From positions 496,001 through 560,000 of the forward strand of contig OZ241358.1 in NCBI GenBank assembly GCA_965200465.1: a stretch of 64,000 bases of DNA, read 5' to 3'. The translations under genes and the position numbers were made by a program. A model generated the notes under the pieces. That model worked only from the letters and a program-made list of their open reading frames with translations. It was not told the DNA's origin and did no database searches. This DNA comes from Azophilus sp965200465. GTDB lineage: Bacteria; Pseudomonadota; Gammaproteobacteria; Pseudomonadales; Azotimanducaceae. Below, in pieces: positions 6,030-16,019 of this stretch; position 1 is the stretch's first letter, and each line of letters begins with the position of its first letter.

Positions 6030-7790
6030 CTAGGAGGTTGCTTCCACGGCTTCGCTGTGCATCAGTTCCCAGCCGCGGAACACCAGCGCCAAGCCGGTGA
6101 ACTGCACTGACGGATGCAGCTTCGCCAAGCGTGCGTCCGCAAGATAGGTGCGCAACTGCTCGGTTGCCGCCTGCAGCGCCGCGGCTGACTTGGCGTCGGC
6201 GGCGTTCTCCCGCTTAAGGTACTTGACCTCCAGCACATAGCCGTGGCGCAGGCTTGGATGGCGGGAGACCATCGGCTCCAGGACGATGTCCGCATAGCCC
6301 TTGTTGAGTTCGACTTCGGTGTGGAGGACGAAGCAGTTGGACGTGCTGAGGTAGGCGGCCAGAAAGCCTTGGATGACCTTTTCGCCTTGAATGTAGTCGC
6401 GGATGCCGGTCTGCTCCGCCACCGCGGCGCTTAGGCGCTCCATGGCCGGGCGCCATTCGCCGCTGCGGGCCATGGCGCGGGTCAACCGCTCGAAGTCGTA
6501 GAGATCGACGGCGAACACGCCGGTGTCGTCATAGGCGTCGCGCAGGTAGCCGTACATGAGTTGGCGCACGGTTTGGTTGGGAATGCCCAGGCTGGGCGCA
6601 TCCTCGCTGGTTGCTTGGATGCTGAGCAGGCCGAAGTAGTGCATCAGCGACAGGAAGTTCTCGCGCCGTCCCAAGCGCTCCAAGGGGAAGCTGCTGACGA
6701 GGTTGGCGTCCGCCCTGCCTGCGCCGATGAGGTTGCGCAGCAGGTCGAAGTTGCCGTTCAGTTGCCGTCCGGTCACCAGCAGGTGGCGCAGCTTGCCGTA
6801 GTCGATGCGCACGTTGGCGTCGATCAAATCATCCGGCGGGGACCCGTAGGAGACGGCTGGGGCCAAGTAGTAGAGCACCATGTCCGTGTTGTAGAGCTCG
6901 TTTGCGGCGTTTTTGGCGAAGCGGTAGCCGTTGTACCACTCCCGCATCATGTCCAGCACGGCTTCCACTTCCTGGTTGAGCGCACCGGCGGCCTTGTACA
7001 TGCGCAGCAGGTTTTGCACCTCCTGCTCCGTGAAGCCCAGCAGCTCGTTGAAGGCGGGGTGCAGGCTGATGTTGGCGCCGATGTTGAAGCCGCTGGTCAC
7101 GTCATCCATGGTGATCGGCGAAACGCCGGTGATGAACAGGCGCTGCAGGCTGCCCAATGCGGTGCCGGTCTTCAGGGTGGCGAAGAAGTTGCGGTAGAAG
7201 CCGCCGCCGTGGGTGAAGGAGCGGTAGGCGTCCGCGCCGCGATGCACCAGGATGGTGTTGGCGAAGTTGTCGTATTCGTCGATCAGGATGTACAGCGGGA
7301 TGCCGTGCTCGTTGGCGTAGTGGAACAGCTCATTGAGGCGTCCGTTGATGCTGGATGCGGAGAAAATGCGCTTCGTCACCGCGTCGGGAAAGAGGTCTGC
7401 ATTGCGCTCCAAGGCCCAATGAAGCTGCGTGAGGCAATACTCCTCAAAGCACTCCTCCAAGGTCTCCAGTTTGTCGTTGAAGGCGGAAAAATCGAAGCGC
7501 AGGATGACGTAGCGGTTGTGGCTCTCCGTGGGACGGCGCCCAATGTCCGTACCGCCGAAGATGGCGTCAAACTCGTCGGCCTGCTTGCGGTCGTAGTAGC
7601 TGTCCAGAACGGAAAGCCACAGGCTTTTGCCGAAGCGCCGCGGGCGAATCAGGAAGACGTGGTGCGTCTTCTCCATCTCGCGGATGAAGCGGGTCTTATC
7701 GACGTACAGGCAGCCCTCCCGGCGGATGCCCTTGAAGTGGGCCCGCCCGTAGGGAACGGCGGGGCAGGGCGCGTTTGGCGATGCGGCCAT
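6030..7790 (-). CDS. AAA-ATPase / PD-(D/E)XK nuclease-like protein
   Basis: 586 residues from ATG 7790. The N-terminal AAA-ATPase-like domain has the family's form of Walker A (RPRRFGKSL) and a Walker B (LYILIDEYDNF). The middle includes the sensor-like LFITGVSPITMDD. The C-terminus has a PD-(D/E)XK nuclease-like core: GYADIVLEP for the Asp and YVLEVKYLK for the E-x-K. This matches the AAA-ATPase_like plus PDDEXK_9 (DUF1703) family, abundant in many bacterial genomes and of unsettled function, with links to mobile DNA or defence proposed. It sits alone on the minus strand, 44 bp downstream of ahcY, and has no obvious partner. Confidence 0.85.
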   Translation of the reverse strand: MAASPNAPCPAVPYGRAHFKGIRREGCLYVDKTRFIREMEKTHHVFLIRPRRFGKSLWLSVLDSYYDRKQADEFDAIFGGTDIGRRPTESHNRYVILRFDFSAFNDKLETLEECFEEYCLTQLHWALERNADLFPDAVTKRIFSASSINGRLNELFHYANEHGIPLYILIDEYDNFANTILVHRGADAYRSFTHGGGFYRNFFATLKTGTALGSLQRLFITGVSPITMDDVTSGFNIGANISLHPAFNELLGFTEQEVQNLLRMYKAAGALNQEVEAVLDMMREWYNGYRFAKNAANELYNTDMVLYYLAPAVSYGSPPDDLIDANVRIDYGKLRHLLVTGRQLNGNFDLLRNLIGAGRADANLVSSFPLERLGRRENFLSLMHYFGLLSIQATSEDAPSLGIPNQTVRQLMYGYLRDAYDDTGVFAVDLYDFERLTRAMARSGEWRPAMERLSAAVAEQTGIRDYIQGEKVIQGFLAAYLSTSNCFVLHTEVELNKGYADIVLEPMVSRHPSLRHGYVLEVKYLKRENAADAKSAAALQAATEQLRTYLADARLAKLHPSVQFTGLALVFRGWELMHSEAVEATS

Positions 7791-7834
7791 GGTCCTTGTC
7801 CTGTGTTGGTGTTGGCGGCTTGTCGCCGCCCGCC

Positions 7835-9211
<1,377 letters not shown>

Positions 9212-9340
9212 GGGCGCATCCGGTTGCAAAAGAAGCCTATTTTACTGGTTGCCGCGCTTGATGCGCCCAGACCCTTCCCAATTCCCGCATAAGTCGTGCG
9301 TGGGATGGGCTGCAAGCCGTGCCAGCAGAGGGCTACGGAC

Positions 9341-9507
9341 CAACAGTCCGCTGCAAGACCAAATGACATTGGGCCGCAGAGGTGCGCAACAGGCATTTCC
9401 GGGGTCAAAATGGGGCTTTTATCCCCCGTTTATCCCCCGTTTCCCGGGTTTTCGGCGTTCCCAAGAACAAGTTGGCACTGGATGCCAGAGTTTTTCGGCA
9501 GACTGCC
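9341..9507 (-). mobile_element. MITE-like element, copy 1 (inverted)
   Basis: About 167 bp, nearly the reverse complement of the element at 11169-11326 along its whole length. Ends derive from the same terminal inverted repeat (CAGTCTGCTGAAAAAC), here partly decayed on the left side. It carries a short internal duplication of TATCCCCCGTT. No transposase gene lies inside. It reaches into the 5' part of the next open frame. Confidence 0.8.
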
Positions 9508-10818
9508 AAGGCCAAATTCCTTGGCGGAGCCGGCGCCATTGAAATCGGCTCGGTTGGCAAGCCACAATGCGGCTTTCCCTTACAGGGCGTTTGGGCTTTG
9601 CGCACGAACATCCAATCAAGCCCCGCCGGTGCGGATTTTGCAGCCTTGGCCGCGCCAGGGCACTCCGGCGAAGGCGGCCTGGACAGCAAGCTGCCGGAGG
9701 TGGGCACCACCATCTTCACCGTCATGTCGGCCTTGGCGGCGGAAGAGGGCGCCCTGAACCTCTCCCAAGGCTTCCCGGACTTCGACGGGCCGCCGGCCTT
9801 GTTGGAGCGGGTGCGGCACCACCTCACCCAGGGCTGCAACCAGTATCCGCCCATGGCCGGGGTGCCGGCCCTGCGTGAGGCCATCGCAGGCAAGGTGCAG
9901 GACCTTTACGGCTGCGCCGTGGACCCGGAAACCGAAGTGACGGTCACCTCCGGCGCCACCGAAGCGCTGTTTTGCGCCATACATGCCCTGGTGCGGCCAG
10001 GGGACGAAGTCATCGTCTTCGACCCGGCCTACGACAGCTATGCACCGGCGGTGCGGCTGGCCGCCGGCGTCGTCAGGCACATTCCGCTGCGCCCGCCGTA
10101 CTACCGCGTCGATTGGGACCAGGTGCGCGCCGCGCTGACGCCGCGCACCCGGCTGGCCATCATCAACACGCCCCACAACCCCACCGGCACGGTCTGGGAG
10201 GCGGAGGACGTGCGCAGCTTGGAGGCATTGGCCCTGCGCTGCGGCTTCTATGTGCTGTCCGACGAGGTGTATGAGCACATCATCTTCGATGGCCGGGCGC
10301 ACCAAAGCCTGTGCCGCTACCCGGACCTTTGGCGGCGCAGCCTCGTGGTGTCCTCCTTCGGCAAGACCTACCATGTCACCGGCTGGAAGATCGGCTACTG
10401 CGTGGCGCCGGCCCGCCTGACCGAGGAGTTCCGCAAGATTCACCAGTTCGTGACCTTCACCTCCAACACCCCGGTGCAGCATGGCTTGGCGGACTTCCTC
10501 GCCGCCCACCCGGAGCACCATTTGCAGCTGGGCGACTTCTACCAGCGCAAGCGGGACCTGTTCTGCTCGCTGTTGGCCGGCGGACCCTTCAGCATCAGGC
10601 CCAGCGCCGGCACCTACTTCCAGTTGCTCGGCTACGGCGACCTCACTGACGAGGGGGATCGCGAACTGGCCTTGCGGCTGACCAGGGAGGCCAAGATCGC
10701 CTCCATTCCCACCTCCATCTTCCACGCCGATGGCGCCGACCACAAAATGCTGCGCTTTTGTTTCTGCAAGGACGACGACACCCTGCGGCGCGGCGCGGGC
10801 ATTCTGCTGGGGCTTTGA
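9382..10818 (+). CDS. PLP-dependent methionine aminotransferase, YbdL-like
   Basis: Family homology starts at about 9683 (SKLPEVGTTIFTVMSALAAE) and covers about 380 residues. The open frame begins at ATG 9382 but its first third is MITE sequence, so the true start is probably one of the TTG, CTG or GTG codons between 9598 and 9700. It is a fold-type I aminotransferase: NLSQGFPDFDGP, TSGATEALF, NTPHNPTGTVW, SDEVYEHI, the PLP lysine in SSFGKTYHVTGWKIGYC, and the terminal arginine in MLRFCF. Closest in memory to E. coli YbdL, which acts on methionine with oxo-acids such as KMTB. Insertion of the MITE may have replaced the original promoter and start. Confidence 0.85.
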   Translation: MRNRHFRGQNGAFIPRLSPVSRVFGVPKNKLALDARVFRQTAKAKFLGGAGAIEIGSVGKPQCGFPLQGVWALRTNIQSSPAGADFAALAAPGHSGEGGLDSKLPEVGTTIFTVMSALAAEEGALNLSQGFPDFDGPPALLERVRHHLTQGCNQYPPMAGVPALREAIAGKVQDLYGCAVDPETEVTVTSGATEALFCAIHALVRPGDEVIVFDPAYDSYAPAVRLAAGVVRHIPLRPPYYRVDWDQVRAALTPRTRLAIINTPHNPTGTVWEAEDVRSLEALALRCGFYVLSDEVYEHIIFDGRAHQSLCRYPDLWRRSLVVSSFGKTYHVTGWKIGYCVAPARLTEEFRKIHQFVTFTSNTPVQHGLADFLAAHPEHHLQLGDFYQRKRDLFCSLLAGGPFSIRPSAGTYFQLLGYGDLTDEGDRELALRLTREAKIASIPTSIFHADGADHKMLRFCFCKDDDTLRRGAGILLGL

Positions 10819-10819
10819 G

Positions 10820-11170
10820 GTGCGCGGCTGGTTAGTGGGTGCGGCCGGCATCGCCTTGGCCGCCTGCACGGAAAGTGCGCCGCCCGGAAGCGATGCCGCG
10901 GGGGCGCAACAGCGGACCGTGCGCTCCGGCCAGTTCGTTTACCAGCGGTACTGCTTCTCCTGCCACACGCCAGGGACGGCCGGCGCCCCGAAGCCGGGCG
11001 ATGCCGAGGCTTGGGCGCCGCGCATCGCCAAGGGTCGGGAGGCCTTGCTGCAGGTTACCGTGGCGGGGATTGTGCCCGGAATGCCGGCCAAGGGCCTATG
11101 CTTCGACTGCTCCGAAGCCGAACTCGCCGCCGCCATCGACTACATGGCCCGGTCCGGCGCAGCGCCTTAG
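10820..11170 (+). CDS. Cytochrome c5-family lipoprotein
   Basis: 116 residues from GTG 10820, two bases after the aminotransferase stop. A lipoprotein signal ends in LAAC (Cys16). The haem-binding motif is CFSCH at residues 45-49, an axial Met is likely in GIVPGMPAKG, and a second Cys pair (GLCFDCSEAEL) forms the disulfide typical of cytochrome c5. Predicted to be a membrane-anchored periplasmic electron carrier. MITE copy 2 begins at its stop codon. Confidence 0.85.
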   Translation: MRGWLVGAAGIALAACTESAPPGSDAAGAQQRTVRSGQFVYQRYCFSCHTPGTAGAPKPGDAEAWAPRIAKGREALLQVTVAGIVPGMPAKGLCFDCSEAELAAAIDYMARSGAAP

Positions 11171-11326
11171 CAGTCTGCCGAAAAACGCTGGCATCCGGCG
11201 CAAATTATTCTTGGGAACGCCGAAAACCCGGAAAACGGGGGATGAAAGGCCCATTTTGACCCCGGAAATGCCTGTTTCGCATTTCTTCGGCCCAATGTCA
11301 TTTGGTTTTTTCAGCAGACTGTTAGG
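11169..11326 (+). mobile_element. MITE-like element, copy 2
   Basis: 158 bp with terminal inverted repeats GCAGTCTGCCGAAAAAC and its complement GTTTTTTCAGCAGACTG. Flanked on both sides by TTA, a possible 3-bp target duplication. No coding content. Near-identical in the middle to copy 3 (59963-60118) and to the reverse complement of copy 1. Confidence 0.85.
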
Positions 11327-11392
11327 GTAGGCGTTGCCGCAGGCGCTTGCAGGGGGTTGACTTGGCCTCCCGTTCGGTTATCGGTGGTTTCC

Positions 11393-12292
11393 ATGAATCT
11401 TAGGGATCTGAAATATCTGGTGGCGGTGGCGGAGCATCGGCACTTTGGCCGCGCCGCCGATGCCTGCTTCGTCAGCCAGCCCACCCTTTCCACTCAGGTG
11501 AAGAAGCTGGAGGAGACCTTGGGGGTGGTGCTGTTTGAACGGGGCCGACGTCAGGTGATGCCGACCCAGGCCGGCAAGGCCATCGTCGCCCAGGCCGGCG
11601 CCGTGCTGAGGAACGTGGATGAGTTGATGCGCGTGGCGGGCAGCCATCGGGACCCCCTCGGCGGCGACTTTCGCCTCGGCATCATTCCCACGGTGGCGCC
11701 CTACCTGCTGCCCTTGGTGCTCGCCCCCGTGCGCCAAGCGCTGCCCAAGCTGCGCGTGCAGCTCATTGAGGGGCAAACGGCCAACATCATGGCGCAGTTG
11801 CAGGCGGGGAAGCTGGACGCCGTAATTCTGGCGCTGCCGGTGCCTGAGGATGACCTGGTGCAGGCTCCGCTTTTTAAGGAGCCCTTCTATTTCGCCGTCC
11901 CCGCCGGCCATCCCAAGGCCAGGCGCAAGGCTGTCCGCGAGGCGGACCTGGACGGGGAGCAGGTGCTGCTGCTGGAGGACGGCCACTGCCTGCGCGACCA
12001 AGCCTTGGAAATCTGCAAGTCCCGCAACGCCGTGGAGAACGCCAACTTCCGCGCCACCAGCATCGAGACCCTGCGGCAGATGGTGGCGGCCGGCGTCGGC
12101 GTCACGCTAATGCCGGAACTGGCCGTCACCGACTCCGCCGACCTGCACTACATTCCCTTTTCCAGCCGCGGAGGCCCGCATCGCGTCATCGGCCTCTGCT
12201 GGCGCTCCAGCTCCCCGCGCACCGCCGTGCTCGGCGAATTGACCAAGGCGCTGAAGCGGGGAGTGGCTGGGCGCGGGCGGCCGGCGGCTTAG
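11393..12292 (+). CDS. oxyR: Hydrogen-peroxide sensor and LysR-type regulator OxyR
   Basis: 299 residues from ATG 11393. The N-terminal winged helix-turn-helix is MNLRDLKYLVAVAEHRHFGRAA...SQPTLSTQVKKLE. In the regulatory domain the two redox cysteines fall at residues 199 (DGHCLRDQA) and 208 (LEIC), exactly the numbering of E. coli OxyR, and the surrounding FRATSIETLRQMVAAG matches. Peroxide oxidises the pair to a disulfide and activates antioxidant genes. It is convergent with the DUF3501/Fe-S/rubrerythrin cluster, a plausible target (inference). Confidence 0.96.
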   Translation: MNLRDLKYLVAVAEHRHFGRAADACFVSQPTLSTQVKKLEETLGVVLFERGRRQVMPTQAGKAIVAQAGAVLRNVDELMRVAGSHRDPLGGDFRLGIIPTVAPYLLPLVLAPVRQALPKLRVQLIEGQTANIMAQLQAGKLDAVILALPVPEDDLVQAPLFKEPFYFAVPAGHPKARRKAVREADLDGEQVLLLEDGHCLRDQALEICKSRNAVENANFRATSIETLRQMVAAGVGVTLMPELAVTDSADLHYIPFSSRGGPHRVIGLCWRSSSPRTAVLGELTKALKRGVAGRGRPAA

Positions 12293-12304
12293 CGGCGCCG
12301 CGCC

Positions 12305-12886
12305 CTAGTCCAAATCCGCAGCCAGCGCCTGCCGCACCTTGCTGGGCGCCTCGACTTCGCACCGCATCCGCTCGTGGTCGATGCCGAAGCGCAACGGCTC
12401 GGATTGGCGCAGGCCGTCGATGCAGGCGCGGGTGAGCTGGAAGCGCAGGAAATGCACGGCGGCGGTCTTCTCCTCGTTGGAGCGCTCCAAGTCCTCGTTG
12501 GCGATGGCGAAGATCTTGGGCCCTTCGCCCACCCGCGTCCACACTTGGCGCTCCATGTTGGTGAGCCGCTGCAGGGCGCGGCGGCGCTCCGCCACGTCCG
12601 GGTACTCCACCATGAGGGTCGCCTTCCAGTTGTCGCCGTCTGGGATGAGCGGGTTGTAGGCGTCCAATTCCGCTTGGATTTCGTCCGCCTCGAAGATGCG
12701 CTCCACCCGCAGCATCTCCTGCACTTGGTACTTCATGGTCAGAAAGTCCTCGAAGTGCAGGGTGGCGTGCGCATTCAGCGGCAGGCGGCGGCGCTGCTTG
12801 TGGGCGATGACCTGCTTGCGGAACGCGGCCCGCTCGGCGGCGTAGCGCTCCAGGGTCCACAGCTTGGTTTGCTCGAGTTTTTCCAT
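12305..12886 (-). CDS. DUF3501 family protein
   Basis: 193 residues from ATG 12886 with GGGA just upstream. Matches DUF3501 along its length: FRKQVIAHKQRRRLPL, LHFEDFLTMKYQVQEMLRVERIFE, AYNPLIPDGDNWKATLMVEYPDV, EEKTAAVHFLRFQL. No biochemical function is known to me. The family is regularly found next to a rubrerythrin and an HdrB-like Fe-S oxidoreductase, as here, which suggests a role in peroxide or oxygen stress. Last gene of a three-gene minus-strand cluster; 157 bp with a hairpin separate it from the Fe-S gene. Confidence 0.9.
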   Translation of the reverse strand: MEKLEQTKLWTLERYAAERAAFRKQVIAHKQRRRLPLNAHATLHFEDFLTMKYQVQEMLRVERIFEADEIQAELDAYNPLIPDGDNWKATLMVEYPDVAERRRALQRLTNMERQVWTRVGEGPKIFAIANEDLERSNEEKTAAVHFLRFQLTRACIDGLRQSEPLRFGIDHERMRCEVEAPSKVRQALAADLD

Positions 12887-12965
12887 TTCCCGCACTCCGC
12901 ATTCCGTTCCTGAACATGGGGCCAACGGTGCGCTGCGCCCCAAGCAAGCAGCCGGCTCCGCCCTT

Positions 12966-12989
12966 TAAGCCTGCTGAAAAACCAAGCAG
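12966..12989. other. Hairpin in the DUF3501 to Fe-S gene gap, MITE-end derived
   Basis: CCTGCT and AGCAGG can pair around a 9-base A-rich loop. The left side (CCTGCTGAAAAACCA) is the terminal repeat of the MITE family seen at 11169 and 59963, so this is probably a solo end. It may act as an intercistronic attenuator. Confidence 0.45.
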
Positions 12990-13043
12990 GGTTCGATCGC
13001 AGGGGCGCTTCGGGGCTAAATGCGCCTTTTTCGACCGGCCCCG

Positions 13044-14402
13044 TTAAATGCCGTAGGCCGTGCGCACCATGGAGATGGGATGCTCCGCTTGGACGGCCTC
13101 GCCGCTTTCCGCGCTTAAGGCGTGGCCGATCAGCCGCCCGGCCATGGGGCAGTCCGAACCGAAGCGCTCCGCCTGCGCCTGCTTGATCCTGCTGGCCACC
13201 GGCCGCACGATCTTCATGGCGTTGCCGTAGGTTTCCGCCTTGGCGGCGTAGGTGCCGTCGTGCCCGGAGCAGCGCTCGATGGCGGTGACCTCGGCGCCGT
13301 CGATGAGGCTGAGGAACTCCCGGGTCTTCATGCCGATGTTCTGCACCCTTTGGTGGCAGGCCACCTGGTAGGCCACCTTGCCTAGGCCCTGTTGGAAGTC
13401 CGTACGCACCAAGCCGGCCCGGTGGCGCAGCATCAGGTACTCGAAGGGGTCGAAGAAGGCCGCCTTGACGCGCTGCGCAGGCTCGTCGTCGGGAAACATC
13501 AGCGGCACTTCCTGCTTGTACATCAACACGCAGGAGGGCACCACGGCCATCAGGTCGCAGCCCTTGTCGATGGCCTCCATGAACAGGGGCAGGTTGGCGT
13601 CTTTGAGCTGCGCCACCTTGTCCAGATCGCCCAGCTCCATTTTCGGCATGCCGCAGCAGCGGGCGTCCTTGAGCACCTGCACCGGCACGCCGTTGTGGTT
13701 CAGCACGGCGACCAGGTCCTCCACCACGTTCGGGCAGTTGTGGTCCCCGTAGCAGGTGACGAAGACGGCCACCTTGCCGGTGGTGCGTTCGCAGGGGCGC
13801 GGCTCAAGGTCGCCGCCGATGAGCTCGTCGCGGCGCTTGGTGAAGGGTTTGGATGCAAACGTTGGCAAAGGCGCATGGCGGTGCAGGCCGGCGATGCGCT
13901 CCCCGGCTTTGCGCAGGGCCGGCGACTTCGCCGCCGCATTGGCGATGGGCGCGACGCCCGGCAGGGAGAGCAGGTCGAAGACCGGGTCCGTGCTGGTGAT
14001 GAGGCGGTCCCGCCATTTGGACTGCTTGGCTTTGTGGCGCTGCGCCTTGGCCCGCAGCATCAGATGCGGAAAGTCCACCGCCCAAGGATGGGGCGGCAGG
14101 TACGGGCACTTGGTTTCGGCGCACAGGTCGCACAGAAAGCACTGGTCCACCACCTTGGCGTAGTCCTCCTTGGCGACGCCATCGACCTCCAAGGTTGCGG
14201 ATTCGTCAACGAGGTCGAACAGGGTGGGGAAGGCTTGGCAGAGATTGACGCACCTTCGGCAGCCGTGGCAGATGTCGAAGACCCGCTCAAGCTCCTTGTC
14301 CAAGTCCGCCTTGTCATGGAAGGACTCGGAGCGCCAAGCGATGGGCTGGCGCTTGGGCGCCTCCAAGTTGCCCTCCCGCATGGGCTCGGTTTGCGCGGCC
14401 AT
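13044..14402 (-). CDS. Heterodisulfide-reductase-like Fe-S oxidoreductase
   Basis: 452 residues from ATG 14402 (AGG seven bases upstream). Two 4Fe-4S ferredoxin motifs open the protein (CHGCRRCVNLCQAFP and CFLCDLCAETKCPY). Two CCG-type cysteine-rich domains follow (CYGDHNCPN...RCCGMPK and ACHQRVQN...ERCSGHDGTY), the layout of GlpC and HdrB/D subunits. It probably carries electrons between a quinone or flavin donor and a soluble acceptor. Lying between rubrerythrin and DUF3501, it may supply electrons for peroxide reduction (inference). Confidence 0.9.
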   Translation of the reverse strand: MAAQTEPMREGNLEAPKRQPIAWRSESFHDKADLDKELERVFDICHGCRRCVNLCQAFPTLFDLVDESATLEVDGVAKEDYAKVVDQCFLCDLCAETKCPYLPPHPWAVDFPHLMLRAKAQRHKAKQSKWRDRLITSTDPVFDLLSLPGVAPIANAAAKSPALRKAGERIAGLHRHAPLPTFASKPFTKRRDELIGGDLEPRPCERTTGKVAVFVTCYGDHNCPNVVEDLVAVLNHNGVPVQVLKDARCCGMPKMELGDLDKVAQLKDANLPLFMEAIDKGCDLMAVVPSCVLMYKQEVPLMFPDDEPAQRVKAAFFDPFEYLMLRHRAGLVRTDFQQGLGKVAYQVACHQRVQNIGMKTREFLSLIDGAEVTAIERCSGHDGTYAAKAETYGNAMKIVRPVASRIKQAQAERFGSDCPMAGRLIGHALSAESGEAVQAEHPISMVRTAYGI

Positions 14403-14478
14403 GGTCAACCTGCTTGGCAATGCTGTTGGGAAGCGCCCCCGAACGCCTTTGCGTCCGGGGGCGGGGATGAGCGCCGGG

Positions 14479-14898
14479 TTAGGCGGCCATCGCGTCCAGA
14501 GCCTTCTGGAAGCGGTTGGCGTGGGAGCGCTCGGCCTTGGCCAAGGTCTCAAACCAGTCGGCGATTTCCTCAAAGCCCTCGTCCCGGGCGGTCTTGGCCA
14601 TGCCCGGATACATGTCGGTGTACTCGTGGGTCTCGCCGGCGATGGCGGCCTTCAGGTTGCTGCTGGTGGTGCCGATGGGCAGGCCGGTGGCCGGGTCCCC
14701 GACAACCTCCATGTACTCCAGGTGGCCGTGGGCGTGGCCTGTCTCGCCTTCGGCGGTGGAGCGGAAAACCGCCGCCACGTCGTTCTCGCCCTCCACGTCC
14801 GCCTTGGCGGCGAAGTAGAGGTAGCGCCGGTTGGCCTGGGATTCCCCGGCGAAGGCGTCCTTCAGGTTTTGCAGGGTGTTGCTGCCGTTAAGGTCCAT
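14479..14898 (-). CDS. Rubrerythrin, short form
   Basis: 139 residues from ATG 14898, with AGAGGGG eight bases upstream. Di-iron ferritin-like domain: FAGESQANRRYLYFA, EGETGHAHGHLEYM, AGETHEYTDMYPGM and ARDEGFEEIADWFETLAKAERSHANRF. The C-terminal rubredoxin domain of classical rubrerythrins is absent, so an outside electron donor is needed; the Fe-S protein 76 bp downstream is a candidate. Peroxide scavenger. First gene of the cluster. Confidence 0.93.
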   Translation of the reverse strand: MDLNGSNTLQNLKDAFAGESQANRRYLYFAAKADVEGENDVAAVFRSTAEGETGHAHGHLEYMEVVGDPATGLPIGTTSSNLKAAIAGETHEYTDMYPGMAKTARDEGFEEIADWFETLAKAERSHANRFQKALDAMAA

Positions 14899-14971
14899 GC
14901 TGTTGCCCCTCTTTGGCTGTGGTTGGTGGGAACAGTATAGGGCGCATTTCGCCCTTGGCTATTTGAAAGTT

Positions 14972-15565
14972 TTAATCAAGCCCATTGATGCAGGCTATCA
15001 AAACTTGCGGCCATTCCAGATGCAGCCAAGGCGTGAAGTCGTTGGCTTGCCGCCTGAGGCGCTGGGTTAGGGCATGGGGCGCAATCCAGGCCCAGTCGTC
15101 GATTTCCGTGGTGTTGACCACCAGCGCTCCGTCAACCTGCGCCCGGAACACGGAGCAAAGCTCATGCTCGCTGCCGGCGGCGCCGAAGACGGCTTGGTAC
15201 TCAAACTTGTAGAGAAACGCCAAGTTCCGCACTTGGCGCACCGCCAAGCCAAGCTCCTCCCGCAGCCGCCGCCGCACCGCCTGCTCCAAGGCTTCCCCCC
15301 GGCGGGGATGGGAGCAGCAGCTGTTGGACCAGTAGGACGGCCACAGGCGCTTTCCCGCCGCCCGCTTCTGAATGAGCACCTCGCCCCGGTCGTTGAACAG
15401 GAACGCGGAAAAGGCGCGGTGCAGCACCCCCTTGCCGTCATGGCAGGCGGCCTTGTCCAGGAACCCCAGCTCCACGTCCCGCCCATCGACCAAAATAAGG
15501 TCCTCGGCATCGGTGGAGACCACTTGGGCGGTGGTCCGAGCAAGATTGCTGCTAAGCCTGGGCAT
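14972..15565 (-). CDS. idi: Isopentenyl-diphosphate delta-isomerase, type 1
   Basis: 197 residues from ATG 15565. Interconverts IPP and DMAPP for isoprenoid synthesis. Type 1 (Nudix-like) signature: LHRAFSAFLFNDRGEVLIQKRA, the active-site Cys in WSNSCCSHPRRGE, the Glu block RRRLREELGL, and EIDDWAWI. Length is close to the E. coli enzyme. Single gene, convergent with nothing close. Confidence 0.95.
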   Translation of the reverse strand: MPRLSSNLARTTAQVVSTDAEDLILVDGRDVELGFLDKAACHDGKGVLHRAFSAFLFNDRGEVLIQKRAAGKRLWPSYWSNSCCSHPRRGEALEQAVRRRLREELGLAVRQVRNLAFLYKFEYQAVFGAAGSEHELCSVFRAQVDGALVVNTTEIDDWAWIAPHALTQRLRRQANDFTPWLHLEWPQVLIACINGLD

Positions 15566-15666
15566 GGCGCTGTGGGCAGTCCCGTATGGGCCGCGTCGGG
15601 CGACTGGAGGCGGCCATTCTAGCGCGAATGGCCAAGCCGCCGCGGCCTATTCTCTCCGGCCAAGCA

Positions 15667-15695
15667 CCAATCCCCTGATAAGGATCGCCCGGCCC
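15667..15695. repeat. Dispersed repeat D, copy 1
   Basis: 29 bp, nearly identical to 63622-63650 and, inverted, to 30989-31019 (core ATAAGGATCGCCCGGCCC). Function unknown. Confidence 0.7.
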
Positions 15696-16019
15696 GCTGC
15701 CAGCGGCCCGCAGGCGGGGGGGCGAACTGCGTCATTGCTAGTAAAAATGCGGGCTGTAGCGCTTTTGGTTGAAAATATGTTGCCTTTTTGGTACTTTCAG
15801 AAAAAGTTTGCGGATTCGCTAACTTTCGCCTTGACGCCGGCCAAATGCAAGCGGTAGGATGCGCCATGCGCTACGGGGAAGCGGTCAATCCGTTATGCCC
15901 AAGCCGATGGCAACGGCTCGGCGACTCGGTACGCTGCCAGTCTAGCCAACTGCCCTGTGGCGCACTGCGCACCTTGGCGGGTTCCACCAAAGCACGGCTT
16001 GTTTGCCAGTGCGCAAGAG

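Noticed and set aside
9212..9340. Possible SAH riboswitch before ahcY
   Set aside because: The conserved core of the SAH riboswitch was not found on the minus strand, and the nearby structure is explained by a MITE.
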